Origin: Ruminococcoides sp052118065
GTDB lineage: Bacteria; Bacillota; Clostridia; Oscillospirales; Acutalibacteraceae
Reading direction: 5' to 3'
DNA length: 49,775 bases
Assembly: GCA_052118065.1 (NCBI GenBank)
Contig: JBQKHY010000018.1
Location: 1-49,775 of the forward strand
Positions 44,258 through 49,775 of this stretch are shown here, in pieces; the first letter of the stretch is position 1, and every line of letters starts with the position of its first letter. The notes beneath the pieces were generated by a model, which made no database searches, had not been told where the DNA came from, and worked only from the letters and a program-made list of their open reading frames with translations. A program made the translations under genes and the position numbers.

Positions 44258-44551
44258 TTAATTTCCATAATATCTTTTAACTTCCGTTTCATTTAGTGAT
44301 TTTGCAAGGTAAACAAGCAGATGTTCCTTTTCACTTTCACTTAAGCAGTTCACAATGTCATACAGTGTAAATGAATCAGAACAGTCAATGGGGCAGTTCT
44401 CGTCACACATACACTCATGGCGAATTGTGATTGAACTGTCCTCGTTATCCTCAAATGAAATTAAATCATTATCATGATAATCATGTCTGAACCTCATTAT
44501 CAACGGTATTGTTGTTCTTCCTCTTTTACCTAAAAACACTAACTTTTTCAT
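44258..44551 (-). CDS. AbrB-like protein with cysteine cluster
   Basis: 97 residues. KRGRTTIPLIMRFRHDYHDN, then LISFEDNEDSSITIRHE, has the swapped-hairpin pattern of AbrB/MazE-type DNA-binding proteins. CMCDENCPIDC may bind metal, and a helical tail follows. It overlaps the next gene upstream by one base (TAATG). Together with that protein it probably regulates the element's operon. Confidence 0.75.
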   Translation of the reverse strand: MKKLVFLGKRGRTTIPLIMRFRHDYHDNDLISFEDNEDSSITIRHECMCDENCPIDCSDSFTLYDIVNCLSESEKEHLLVYLAKSLNETEVKRYYGN

Positions 44552-44778
44552 TACGGTTTCTCCTCTTCTTTTTTATTTTCATTGCCACAGTCCATATTTG
44601 AAAGGGGACAGTTATTACAGTCCAAATCGCACTCAAATCCTGTGTCAATTTCTTCGTTAACATTGGTTATTATGATTGCACCATCGTGTGCATAAAACTG
44701 CATTGGCTTTGTATTTTCAACACCTGATTGTTCAAGTGCTTTAATAGGTATTTTTATGAATTTGAATAATTCACTCAA
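44551..44778 (-). CDS. Small AbrB-like cysteine-rich protein
   Basis: 75 residues. LFKFIKIPIKALEQSGVENT resembles the N-terminal strand of AbrB-type proteins. CDLDCNNCPLSNMDC is a four-cysteine cluster shared in style with the neighbouring gene, suggesting the two are paralogues or partners. It overlaps the Dam methylase gene by 4 bases. Confidence 0.7.
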   Translation of the reverse strand: MSELFKFIKIPIKALEQSGVENTKPMQFYAHDGAIIITNVNEEIDTGFECDLDCNNCPLSNMDCGNENKKEEEKP

Positions 44779-45782
44779 GCTACCACTCCTTCCATAATAA
44801 TTTTCTTAATATCAAGCCTTTCCTGCTCATTGTCAAACAGGGACATTTGTATTGGTGACTCCCTAACTCTTTTGGTTAGATCGTAATTTGCTATGAGGAT
44901 TTCGGGAAATTCCTTTCCTGCCTCATAACGCTGTACCATACTGTGCACTCTTTTGAAATCAAAAAAGGCACAATCATGATAAAGTTCTCTTACAATTTCG
45001 CAATCGTTGTACGATAGCAGAAACAGACCTTTTATGTTCATTAGGGTGTCCCTTAATCTGATATGACTGTCCATATTAAAACCACAATCATAGAAATGCT
45101 CAGTTGAAACATACGGTGGATCACAATAGAAGAAGGCTTTTTCTCTATCGTAATGTTTAATAAGCACTTCAAAATCCTGGTTTTCAATCACAGTATTTTC
45201 AAGCCGTTTTCCAACTTGCTCTATCAGTTGAAAAAGGCTCACTACTGAAAATGGCTGACAGGCAAATGACTTTCCACCGCTTGAATAGCTGTATCGCAGA
45301 AGTTTAAGAAACATTACTGCTCTGCGTAAGTCGTAGTCCTGTTTCATTTTTATATACAATTCTATGATTTCTTCTGCTTTCAAGTCAGGCAGTATAATCT
45401 TTGTCAGTTCCAATTCCTCATCAAGGTACTTATCTTCAAACTTCTCCTGTTTAAAAAAGTGCTTTATTGCATTGAAATCATCCCTTGAATTAAGCGGATA
45501 AAAGCCGAGCTCTTTTATGAATGCCATAGGTCTGTCACGCATACAGCGAAAGAGGTTTACAAGATTATGGTTAAAATCATTGTACACCTCGAACTTATCA
45601 GGCTTTTTCTTGCCTAAAAGTACAGCTCCCGAGCCTCCGAAGGGTTCAATATATCTTTCGTAATTCAGAGGAAACAGGGCATACAAAATATGAAGTATGG
45701 AGGTTTTGTTACCCATCCAAATTACAGGGGTTTTGATATTCTCACTTCCTTTTCGGAATATCAATCGCCCCTGAAACGACAA
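44775..45782 (-). CDS. Dam-type (D12 class) adenine-N6 DNA methyltransferase
   Basis: About 335 residues as given. Motifs in D12 order: WMGNKTSILHILYALFP (motif X), RYIEPFGGSGAVLLGKKKP (motif I), and FFYCDPPYVSTEHFYDC with the catalytic DPPY (motif IV). A target-recognition insertion lies between. It methylates adenine, perhaps to protect the element from restriction in a new host. The start is uncertain. AAAGGAAGTGAG lies just before codons for NIKTPVIWMG without a usual start codon there; the frame is open to 45782. No cognate restriction enzyme is adjacent. Confidence 0.87.
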   Translation of the reverse strand: MSFQGRLIFRKGSENIKTPVIWMGNKTSILHILYALFPLNYERYIEPFGGSGAVLLGKKKPDKFEVYNDFNHNLVNLFRCMRDRPMAFIKELGFYPLNSRDDFNAIKHFFKQEKFEDKYLDEELELTKIILPDLKAEEIIELYIKMKQDYDLRRAVMFLKLLRYSYSSGGKSFACQPFSVVSLFQLIEQVGKRLENTVIENQDFEVLIKHYDREKAFFYCDPPYVSTEHFYDCGFNMDSHIRLRDTLMNIKGLFLLSYNDCEIVRELYHDCAFFDFKRVHSMVQRYEAGKEFPEILIANYDLTKRVRESPIQMSLFDNEQERLDIKKIIMEGVVA

Positions 45783-45821
45783 AAGCCGTTGATTAAATTA
45801 AAAAAATCTAATCAACGGCTT
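45783..45821. repeat. Perfect 13-bp inverted repeat between dcm and dam
   Basis: AAGCCGTTGATTA and TAATCAACGGCTT form a perfect stem with a 13-base AT loop. It lies just upstream of the Dam frame and may be a terminator-like or regulatory hairpin between the two methylase genes. Confidence 0.65.
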
Positions 45822-45823
45822 AT

Positions 45824-45863
45824 ATATAAAAACCAATATCAGTCGTTAGGAACGATTGATATT
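45824..45863 (-). terminator. Terminator of the Dcm gene
   Basis: AATATCAATCGTT-CCT-AACGACTGATATT on the minus strand, one mismatch, followed by TTTTTAT. It is 13 bases after the methylase stop. Confidence 0.7.
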
Positions 45864-45875
45864 AGTTGTTGTTAT

Positions 45876-46640
45876 TTAATTTTTATCGTTTACCTTCTTA
45901 ATAATCTTACCGATTTCAGAGATTACATTTACTGTCACAGCATTTCCTGCCATCTTGTAGAGCCTGCTGTCGGATAGTCCTGTCGCTTTTGCCTTGTCGA
46001 ACTGCTCGTCCGTAAAGCCCTGTAATCTCCAGCACTCTCTCGGGGTAAGCTTTCTGATTCTGCCGATATGAACTTCGCCGTTTGGCTCAATAAAGGCTAC
46101 TGCGAATTTTTCATTGTCATTGAGAACATTTGAATTTTCTACAAAAACTCCTGAATGTTCAGCCTTGCGGTTACTGATTCCCGAATCCTGCCTTGCAGTT
46201 ATGCACCTTGCGATTTCTGTCAGTTTCGGATCGGGATTCAGGTCGATGAAATAATATGCCTGCGTTGCGGAAGTTGTCAGAGTATGTGCTATCTGATTTC
46301 CGACTCTGCCACGCCTTGAATTTTGTCCCGAAAAGGCTGTGTCAATGCTGTCACCGGGATATGCGATCTGATAACCGTCTTTGGTTTTAGATTTTATCAG
46401 CAATCCAAAGTTTTCAGTATCTTCAATGAGATAAAGTCCCGAATGACCGCCGAAACCGCCTGAACCGCTTGTCAGCGTACAGCTTAGTCCTTTCGATGAG
46501 TATATTCGCTCACCTTGTGTTGGATTTTCTTTGTATAAGAGCTTTTCCGCTTGTTTGCGTGAAAGATAATACTTCTCCGGCACATTGTCCTCTAAGATAT
46601 CCGATAATGAACACACGATTTCGTGATTGCGGGACTCCAA
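45876..46640 (-). pseudogene. C-terminal half of the Dcm methylase
   Basis: Begins to resemble the enzyme from CSLSDILEDNVPEKYYLS and continues through RIYSSKGLSCTLTSGSGGFG, a variable target-recognition stretch and the C-terminal motifs IX-X. The open frame extends further upstream over the N-terminal half but is only a shadow there. Confidence 0.78.
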
Positions 46641-47094
46641 AATTTTTGCTGTTAAGTACCTGCCAGAACACATAATACCCCAAGCCATCCAATGTACGGA
46701 GGATTGTTTCAAATGTTTTGCCTGAGTCATGGTTAAGCAGACCGGGAACATTTTCGAGGAAGAGATACTTTGGTTTTTTAACGGCAGCAATTCTTGCAAT
46801 TTCAAAGAACAGCGTTCCTCTTGTATCTTCAAATCCTTTTCTTGCTCCTGCGATTGAGAAGCTTTGACAAGGGAATCCTCCCGTAATAAGGTCGATATCC
46901 GGTAATTCTTTTGGATTGATTTTTCTTGCGTCATTAAAATATAACTCTCCTTTCGTATCGTACATAGCCTCATAAGACTGCTTTGCATACTTGTCGATTT
47001 CGCAGTATCCTACGCACTCAAAACCGCCTATGGCTTCAAGTCCTGAACGAAAACCGCCGATACCTGCAAACATATCAAAAAATTTGATTGCCAT
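46510..47094 (-). pseudogene. N-terminal half of the Dcm methylase
   Basis: 194 codons with motifs I to VIII including the catalytic Cys. After GYLRGQCAGEVLSFTQTSGK the frame ends at KSNTR. Translation could start here, but without the C-terminal motifs a complete SAM pocket is not formed. Confidence 0.8.
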
Positions 47095-47136
47095 AAATCT
47101 TCATTCCAAACGAAGATTTATTGATTAAACCTCACC

Positions 47137-47454
47137 TCACATTCCCATAGTCATTCCGCTATCCTCATCAGGAGTTTCATCTTCAACTTCGGATGAGGAT
47201 TGATTTTCTGCTTCGATTTCTTCCTGTGTGAGCTTTCTGAATGAATCCTCACCGGGAACTACTCCAAGTGAACGACCGTTGTCCCACTCAGGGAATATCG
47301 TTCCCATTGAATCAACAAATTTTACAGTTCCTCTTGTTCCTGCCGGAACAGGTGCGTAAGGGTCTTTCATACTGATAAGCTCAATTCTTGTACCCGGCGG
47401 ATACAATTTCTTTGTGCTTTCAGCTATTCTGCGCTGTCTTTCATATTCGTTCAA
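47137..47454 (-). CDS. DUF4314-like protein
   Basis: 105 residues. The conserved core PPGTRIELISMKDPYAPVPA, then GTRGTVKFVDSMGTIFPEWD, is a small beta-barrel module (DUF4314) found in ICE and phage operons, with an acidic tail. The TTG start at 47454 is supported by AGGAGG 8 bases upstream and overlaps the 24-codon ORF stop. The function is unknown. It is near the beginning of the leftward transfer operon. Confidence 0.82.
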   Translation of the reverse strand: MNEYERQRRIAESTKKLYPPGTRIELISMKDPYAPVPAGTRGTVKFVDSMGTIFPEWDNGRSLGVVPGEDSFRKLTQEEIEAENQSSSEVEDETPDEDSGMTMGM

Positions 47455-47525
47455 GTAAAATACCTCCTATCTTTTGAAAAATACAGATTGTTAATTGCAG
47501 TAGGATTTCGTATTTTGGTTTTCAT
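47451..47525 (-). CDS. 24-residue ORF coupled to DUF4314
   Basis: ATG at 47525 with GGAGG upstream; the peptide is MKTKIRNPTAINNLYFSKDR then RYFT. Its TGA overlaps the TTG start of the DUF4314 gene by four bases (TTGA) and its last codons contain that gene's AGGAGG. It may be a leader peptide enabling coupled translation of a TTG start. Confidence 0.5.
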   Translation of the reverse strand: MKTKIRNPTAINNLYFSKDRRYFT

Positions 47526-47529
47526 ATAT

Positions 47530-47691
47530 TTAACCTCCATCATTATTTTTCGTAATTAAATTCTCGTTTTTGTTCTTTGTGCGATTACTTGACCTGCTAT
47601 CAAAATAATCATCTCTACACCTGTCAAAATTAGGTTTCTGACACATCTCTCTTTCAAACTTCCTGAGTTCGGGTGTGTCGGTAAAATACAT
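47530..47691 (-). CDS. 53-residue hydrophilic protein
   Basis: ATG at 47691 with AAAGGA upstream. The peptide begins MYFTDTPELRKFEREMCQKP and ends in a basic/Asn-rich tail. Its 3' end contains the GGAGG of the next small ORF, so the three small genes form a chain. No family is recognised with confidence. It appears to be the first gene of the transfer operon. Confidence 0.55.
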   Translation of the reverse strand: MYFTDTPELRKFEREMCQKPNFDRCRDDYFDSRSSNRTKNKNENLITKNNDGG

Positions 47692-47723
47692 TTAAATTCA
47701 TTCCTTTCAAATTTTTTTGCAAA

Positions 47724-47767
47724 TAAAAAAAGGCAACCGTTCTAATCAAAAAATTAAAACGACTGCC
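47724..47767 (-). terminator. Distal terminator of the PIN gene
   Basis: GGCAgtCGTTtTAAT pairs with ATTAgAACGgtTGCC, and seven T follow on the minus strand. It is the second of two tandem terminators separating the PIN gene from the transfer operon. Confidence 0.7.
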
Positions 47768-47770
47768 AAA

Positions 47771-47809
47771 TAAAAAAGAGCTGAAATTATATATCTATAA
47801 CTTCAACTC
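47771..47809 (-). terminator. Proximal terminator of the PIN gene
   Basis: GAGtTGAAgTTATA-GATA-TATAAtTTCAgCTC followed by TTTTTT on the minus strand, 43 bases after the PIN gene stop. Confidence 0.75.
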
Positions 47810-47851
47810 TATGCTCTAAATATTAAGTTATATTATTTATCTATTTATAAT

Positions 47852-49252
47852 TTAATGATTCCATGCACATTTATTACAAAAGCCATTCCCTCCATCATTA
47901 TCAATGTTTAATGGACACCCACAATCAGGACAATAACCAAATTCACCAGGCTCTTCATAATAGTACTCATTCACATCATTGTAACTTGTTTCTTTCAAAT
48001 CCCCATATAATATTTCAGCAGATATGAAACTTATGTCACATGTATAATCTAAAAATACATCAGCCTCTCTTTTAACTTCAATAATAAATTCACCTTCAAA
48101 TTCATGATCTCTTCCCGGTGAAGTTATTACTTCACGTGTGTCATCATCTCTTCCCCAATAATCATACGATCTACCAGATACTGTAACAAAAAACTTAAAA
48201 TTATATGTTACTATATCATCATCCCTATCAACACGTTCTGCAGATTTCAACTCATAATTATCAATTTGTAATTCTTCAATACCTTCTGTACCAATGTGAG
48301 ATGAACTAATATCAATATAATCTGTATTAGAATACCATATTTTATATTCAATTTCAGAAAAAATATCATCTTTAACCTTTTCTATATATTCTTCATCAGA
48401 AATATTAAGTGCAATATCAACTGCATCATTAATAGGAATATCGTAATCAGTTGATATTTTCTTGTAAAAATCACTCGAAGTGCATGGCAAAATTGATTGT
48501 CCAGTTTTATTAAATTCCTGTGTTAATTTATCATGAAAAGTTAATTCCCCATCACTGTTTTCCCACCAGTCAGCTTTCACATCATCTGTTACAAAAATTA
48601 CATTTACTTTTTTCTCCGTAGCATATCGTATGATTTCTTTCCACAAAATGAGATCACTATACTTTCTTAATCCATCTTTATTTTTTGCATCTTTGAAACC
48701 AGGAGGAATTTGTTTTTTATACCTCATTTCCCCCTCAGCGCACCAATTATATAAATCCAGTTGAGAAGGAGCCTTCATTACCAAATTTGACTTTCCTAAA
48801 TCATTTACAAATTCAGATAATTGGTCTACTCCTTCCCAGGGATCAGAAATAAACTCCAAAATATTATGATCTACAAAAAAGTCGTCAAAAGACTTTTCTA
48901 AATCATTAAGGTTTTTAGAAAGTGCAGATTTTAGTTCATCAGTATCTGGGAATTTTAATCTATCAAAATTTTTACAAGAAGAAATAATTTTTTCTTTAGC
49001 CCTACTAATCTGATCTTTTGTTTCATTCCCAGCCTCTCTAACACGGTTTGTCATCTTATTAAACTCTGCGCGATTATGCTTGCAAAATTCTAAATGAACA
49101 GTCGCAGGTAAAACAATATATTGAGAAACTGTTCTAAGGCAATTCAAAGCGAACACGGAAAAATCAGGAGAAAACCTATAAATATTCAAAAGAACATTAG
49201 TATCCAATATAATTACATAATCTGAAGTTTCAAGTAAATCTTTAATACACAT
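47852..49252 (-). CDS. PIN-domain protein with C-terminal zinc ribbon
   Basis: 466 residues. The PIN-like ribonuclease domain (about 1-260) starts with VIILDTNVLLNIYRF, whose Asp binds the metal. Later acidic sites are in the KYSDLILWKEII and VIFVTDDVKADWW motifs, typical of the PIN_8/DUF4935 group. A beta-rich middle domain (about 310-425) is followed by a zinc ribbon (CPDCGCPLNIDNDGG, then CNKCAW). GGAGG precedes the ATG. It stands alone with its own promoter region and two terminators, beside tRNA-Asn, so it looks like single-gene cargo. It probably cleaves RNA on some trigger, as in abortive infection; this role is inferred. Confidence 0.82.
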   Translation of the reverse strand: MCIKDLLETSDYVIILDTNVLLNIYRFSPDFSVFALNCLRTVSQYIVLPATVHLEFCKHNRAEFNKMTNRVREAGNETKDQISRAKEKIISSCKNFDRLKFPDTDELKSALSKNLNDLEKSFDDFFVDHNILEFISDPWEGVDQLSEFVNDLGKSNLVMKAPSQLDLYNWCAEGEMRYKKQIPPGFKDAKNKDGLRKYSDLILWKEIIRYATEKKVNVIFVTDDVKADWWENSDGELTFHDKLTQEFNKTGQSILPCTSSDFYKKISTDYDIPINDAVDIALNISDEEYIEKVKDDIFSEIEYKIWYSNTDYIDISSSHIGTEGIEELQIDNYELKSAERVDRDDDIVTYNFKFFVTVSGRSYDYWGRDDDTREVITSPGRDHEFEGEFIIEVKREADVFLDYTCDISFISAEILYGDLKETSYNDVNEYYYEEPGEFGYCPDCGCPLNIDNDGGNGFCNKCAWNH

Positions 49253-49356
49253 TACGTCCTCCGAAAAATAGTATTTTTAAGTTCACGAATTTTTTAAGTA
49301 TTGGGATATACATATACTATAAGTAGCCGTATCTATACATATAAATACATATTACG

Positions 49357-49386
49357 AAAAAAGCTGTAGGAAATAAATCCTACAGC
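49357..49386 (-). terminator. Terminator of the 5S/tRNA-Asn transcript
   Basis: GCTGTAGGA-TTTATT-TCCTACAGC with a perfect 9-bp stem, followed by TTTTTT on the minus strand, 7 bases after the tRNA CCA end. Confidence 0.92.
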
Positions 49387-49392
49387 CATTCT

Positions 49393-49468
49393 TGGCTCCC
49401 CCAACTGGGCTCGAACCAGTGACATCATGATTAACAGTCATGCGCTCTACCGACTGAGCTATGGAGGA
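49393..49468 (-). tRNA. tRNA-Asn (GUU)
   Basis: 76 nucleotides including an encoded CCA. Acceptor TCCTCCA pairs with TGGGGGA. The D arm is GCTCAGTCGGTAGAGC, the anticodon loop CTGTTAA carries GTT, and the T arm is CTGGTTCGAGCCCAG. It is transcribed from the 5S side and ends at a strong terminator. The PIN gene and the integrated element lie on its 3' side, the usual side for tRNA-targeted integration, though no att duplicate of the 3' end is seen in the window. Confidence 0.98.
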
Positions 49469-49652
49469 ATATACAATTTTCTTTGGGTTTCGCCAAAGAT
49501 TTTTGTTAAGACTGCACAAAAAGCAATCTTTTTAGTCATCCGAACCCTCGGTAGTGAGTTCAGATGATAGTTGGTTGTTTCCTCAAACCAGTGAATAGTG
49601 TCAGGTATTTTAATGTACGTAGCCACTACCGACTGAGCTATGGAGGAATATA
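49447..49652. repeat. 27-bp direct repeats of the tRNA-Asn 5' end
   Basis: 49447-49473 (the D arm, acceptor strand and upstream AATATA of tRNA-Asn) is repeated exactly at 49626-49652, 179 bp to the right. Confidence 0.9.
49582..49652 (-). pseudogene. Degenerate tRNA-Asn copy
   Basis: Read on the minus strand it begins with the exact tRNA-Asn acceptor and D-arm start (TCCTCCATAGCTCAGTCGGT). It then diverges through the anticodon arm and regains similarity at the T arm (CACTGGTTTGAGG). The 3' acceptor strand is missing. It is a decayed second tRNA between tRNA-Asn and 5S rRNA. Confidence 0.7.
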
Positions 49653-49658
49653 TAAATG

Positions 49659-49773
49659 TTGGCGTCTTCCTATTTTCACAGGCCGCTTCCAGCCAACTAT
49701 CTTCGGCACTACTGAGCTTAACTTCTGTGTTCGGGATGGGAACAGGTGGACCCTCAGCGTCATCGACACCAAC
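49659..49773 (-). rRNA. rrf: 5S ribosomal RNA
   Basis: About 115 nucleotides. On the minus strand it starts TTGGTGTCGATGACGCTGAG, contains the conserved CCCATCCCGAACACAGAAG and GTTAAGCTC regions, and ends GACGCCAAC pairing with the start. It is the distal end of an rRNA operon whose larger genes lie beyond the window. Confidence 0.96.
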
Positions 49774-49775
49774 TA

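Larger units (their letters stand above)
45876..47094 (-). pseudogene. dcm: C5-cytosine DNA methyltransferase, frameshifted
   Basis: From the ATG at 47094: KFFDMFAGIGGFRSGLEAIG (motif I), then LITGGFPCQSFSIAGAR with the catalytic Pro-Cys (motif IV), LFLENVPGLLNHDSG (motif VI) and QVLNSKNFGVPQSRNRVF (motif VIII). This frame ends at 46510. The target-recognition region and motifs IX-X (KLTPRECWRLQGF, then YKMAGNAVTVNVISEIGKII) are read in another frame to 45876. A single shift somewhere in 46510-46620 joins them into a ~405-residue enzyme of normal length. As written, neither half is active alone. It may modify the ICE DNA against restriction. Confidence 0.86.

Noticed and set aside
49382..49468. 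tRNA-Asn 3' end as the att site of the tyrosine recombinase at 391
   Set aside because: No copy of the tRNA 3' end was found near 1-390, and the repeated part is the 5' end, so the window does not support this pairing.
1..49775. CRISPR array
   Set aside because: No regularly spaced short repeats with unique spacers were seen anywhere in the window.

Overview
The window is AT-rich DNA with Firmicute-type genes: Spo0A-type DNA binding, a sortase with a Cna_B/SpaA adhesin, Gram-positive conjugation proteins and strong AGGAGG-type ribosome binding sites. It looks like a gut Clostridia chromosome (Ruminococcaceae/Oscillospiraceae-like). That placement is an inference from gene content only. Much of the window is accessory DNA, with the chromosomal rRNA/tRNA end (5S rRNA and tRNA-Asn, both minus strand) at the right edge.

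Left part (1-15,927): a tyrosine recombinase sits beside a ~6.2 kb Rhs/YD-repeat gene on the minus strand. That gene ends in a papain-like amidase domain and is followed by a small membrane-anchored candidate immunity protein. The Rhs gene is broken by four in-frame stops and three frameshifts, and a 99-bp piece of its core is repeated next to the recombinase. Next come an XRE regulator, a Spo0A-type response regulator, a 13-codon ORF whose RBS and start lie inside a long stem-loop, and a membrane histidine kinase. After these comes a compact three-gene operon (methyltransferase-like protein, DUF1848 Fe-S protein, dGTPase-like HD hydrolase), which I consider the best candidate for an undescribed, possibly defensive, system. 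It abuts a C-terminally truncated BRO/antirepressor gene.

Middle (15,996-25,139): remnants of an integrative element (tail of a large serine recombinase, a DUF3789-like ORF, an ICE sigma factor, a KTR-protein remnant) surround cargo. The cargo is an ABC exporter operon with a lipoprotein, a secreted protein, and a divergent PadR/DUF1700-like/secreted-protein operon. Two MITE-like palindromic elements lie at 9,947-10,139 and 16,638-16,800.

Right part (25,134-47,691, minus strand): the body of an integrative and conjugative element, transcribed leftwards. It carries DUF4314, Dcm, Dam, two AbrB-like proteins, a giant thioester/Cna_B adhesin, a VirB2-like protein, a VirB6-like remnant, class B sortase, VirB4, a cell-wall hydrolase, amidoligase plus gamma-glutamylcyclotransferase, a candidate oriT, a relaxosome protein, a MobL/MobP-type relaxase, a primase-like protein, the VirD4 coupling protein and an HTH protein. 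Several parts are broken: the relaxase, Dcm and the small protein at 39,055 are frameshifted, VirB6 is internally deleted and the integrase is lost. The element is therefore probably not self-mobile, unless these are assembly errors. Three cassettes interrupt or border the backbone and look like defence cargo: a lone PD-(D/E)XK-like nuclease (28,391), a two-gene membrane/soluble pair with its own terminator (34,407-35,718), and a PIN-domain/zinc-ribbon protein (47,852) next to tRNA-Asn.
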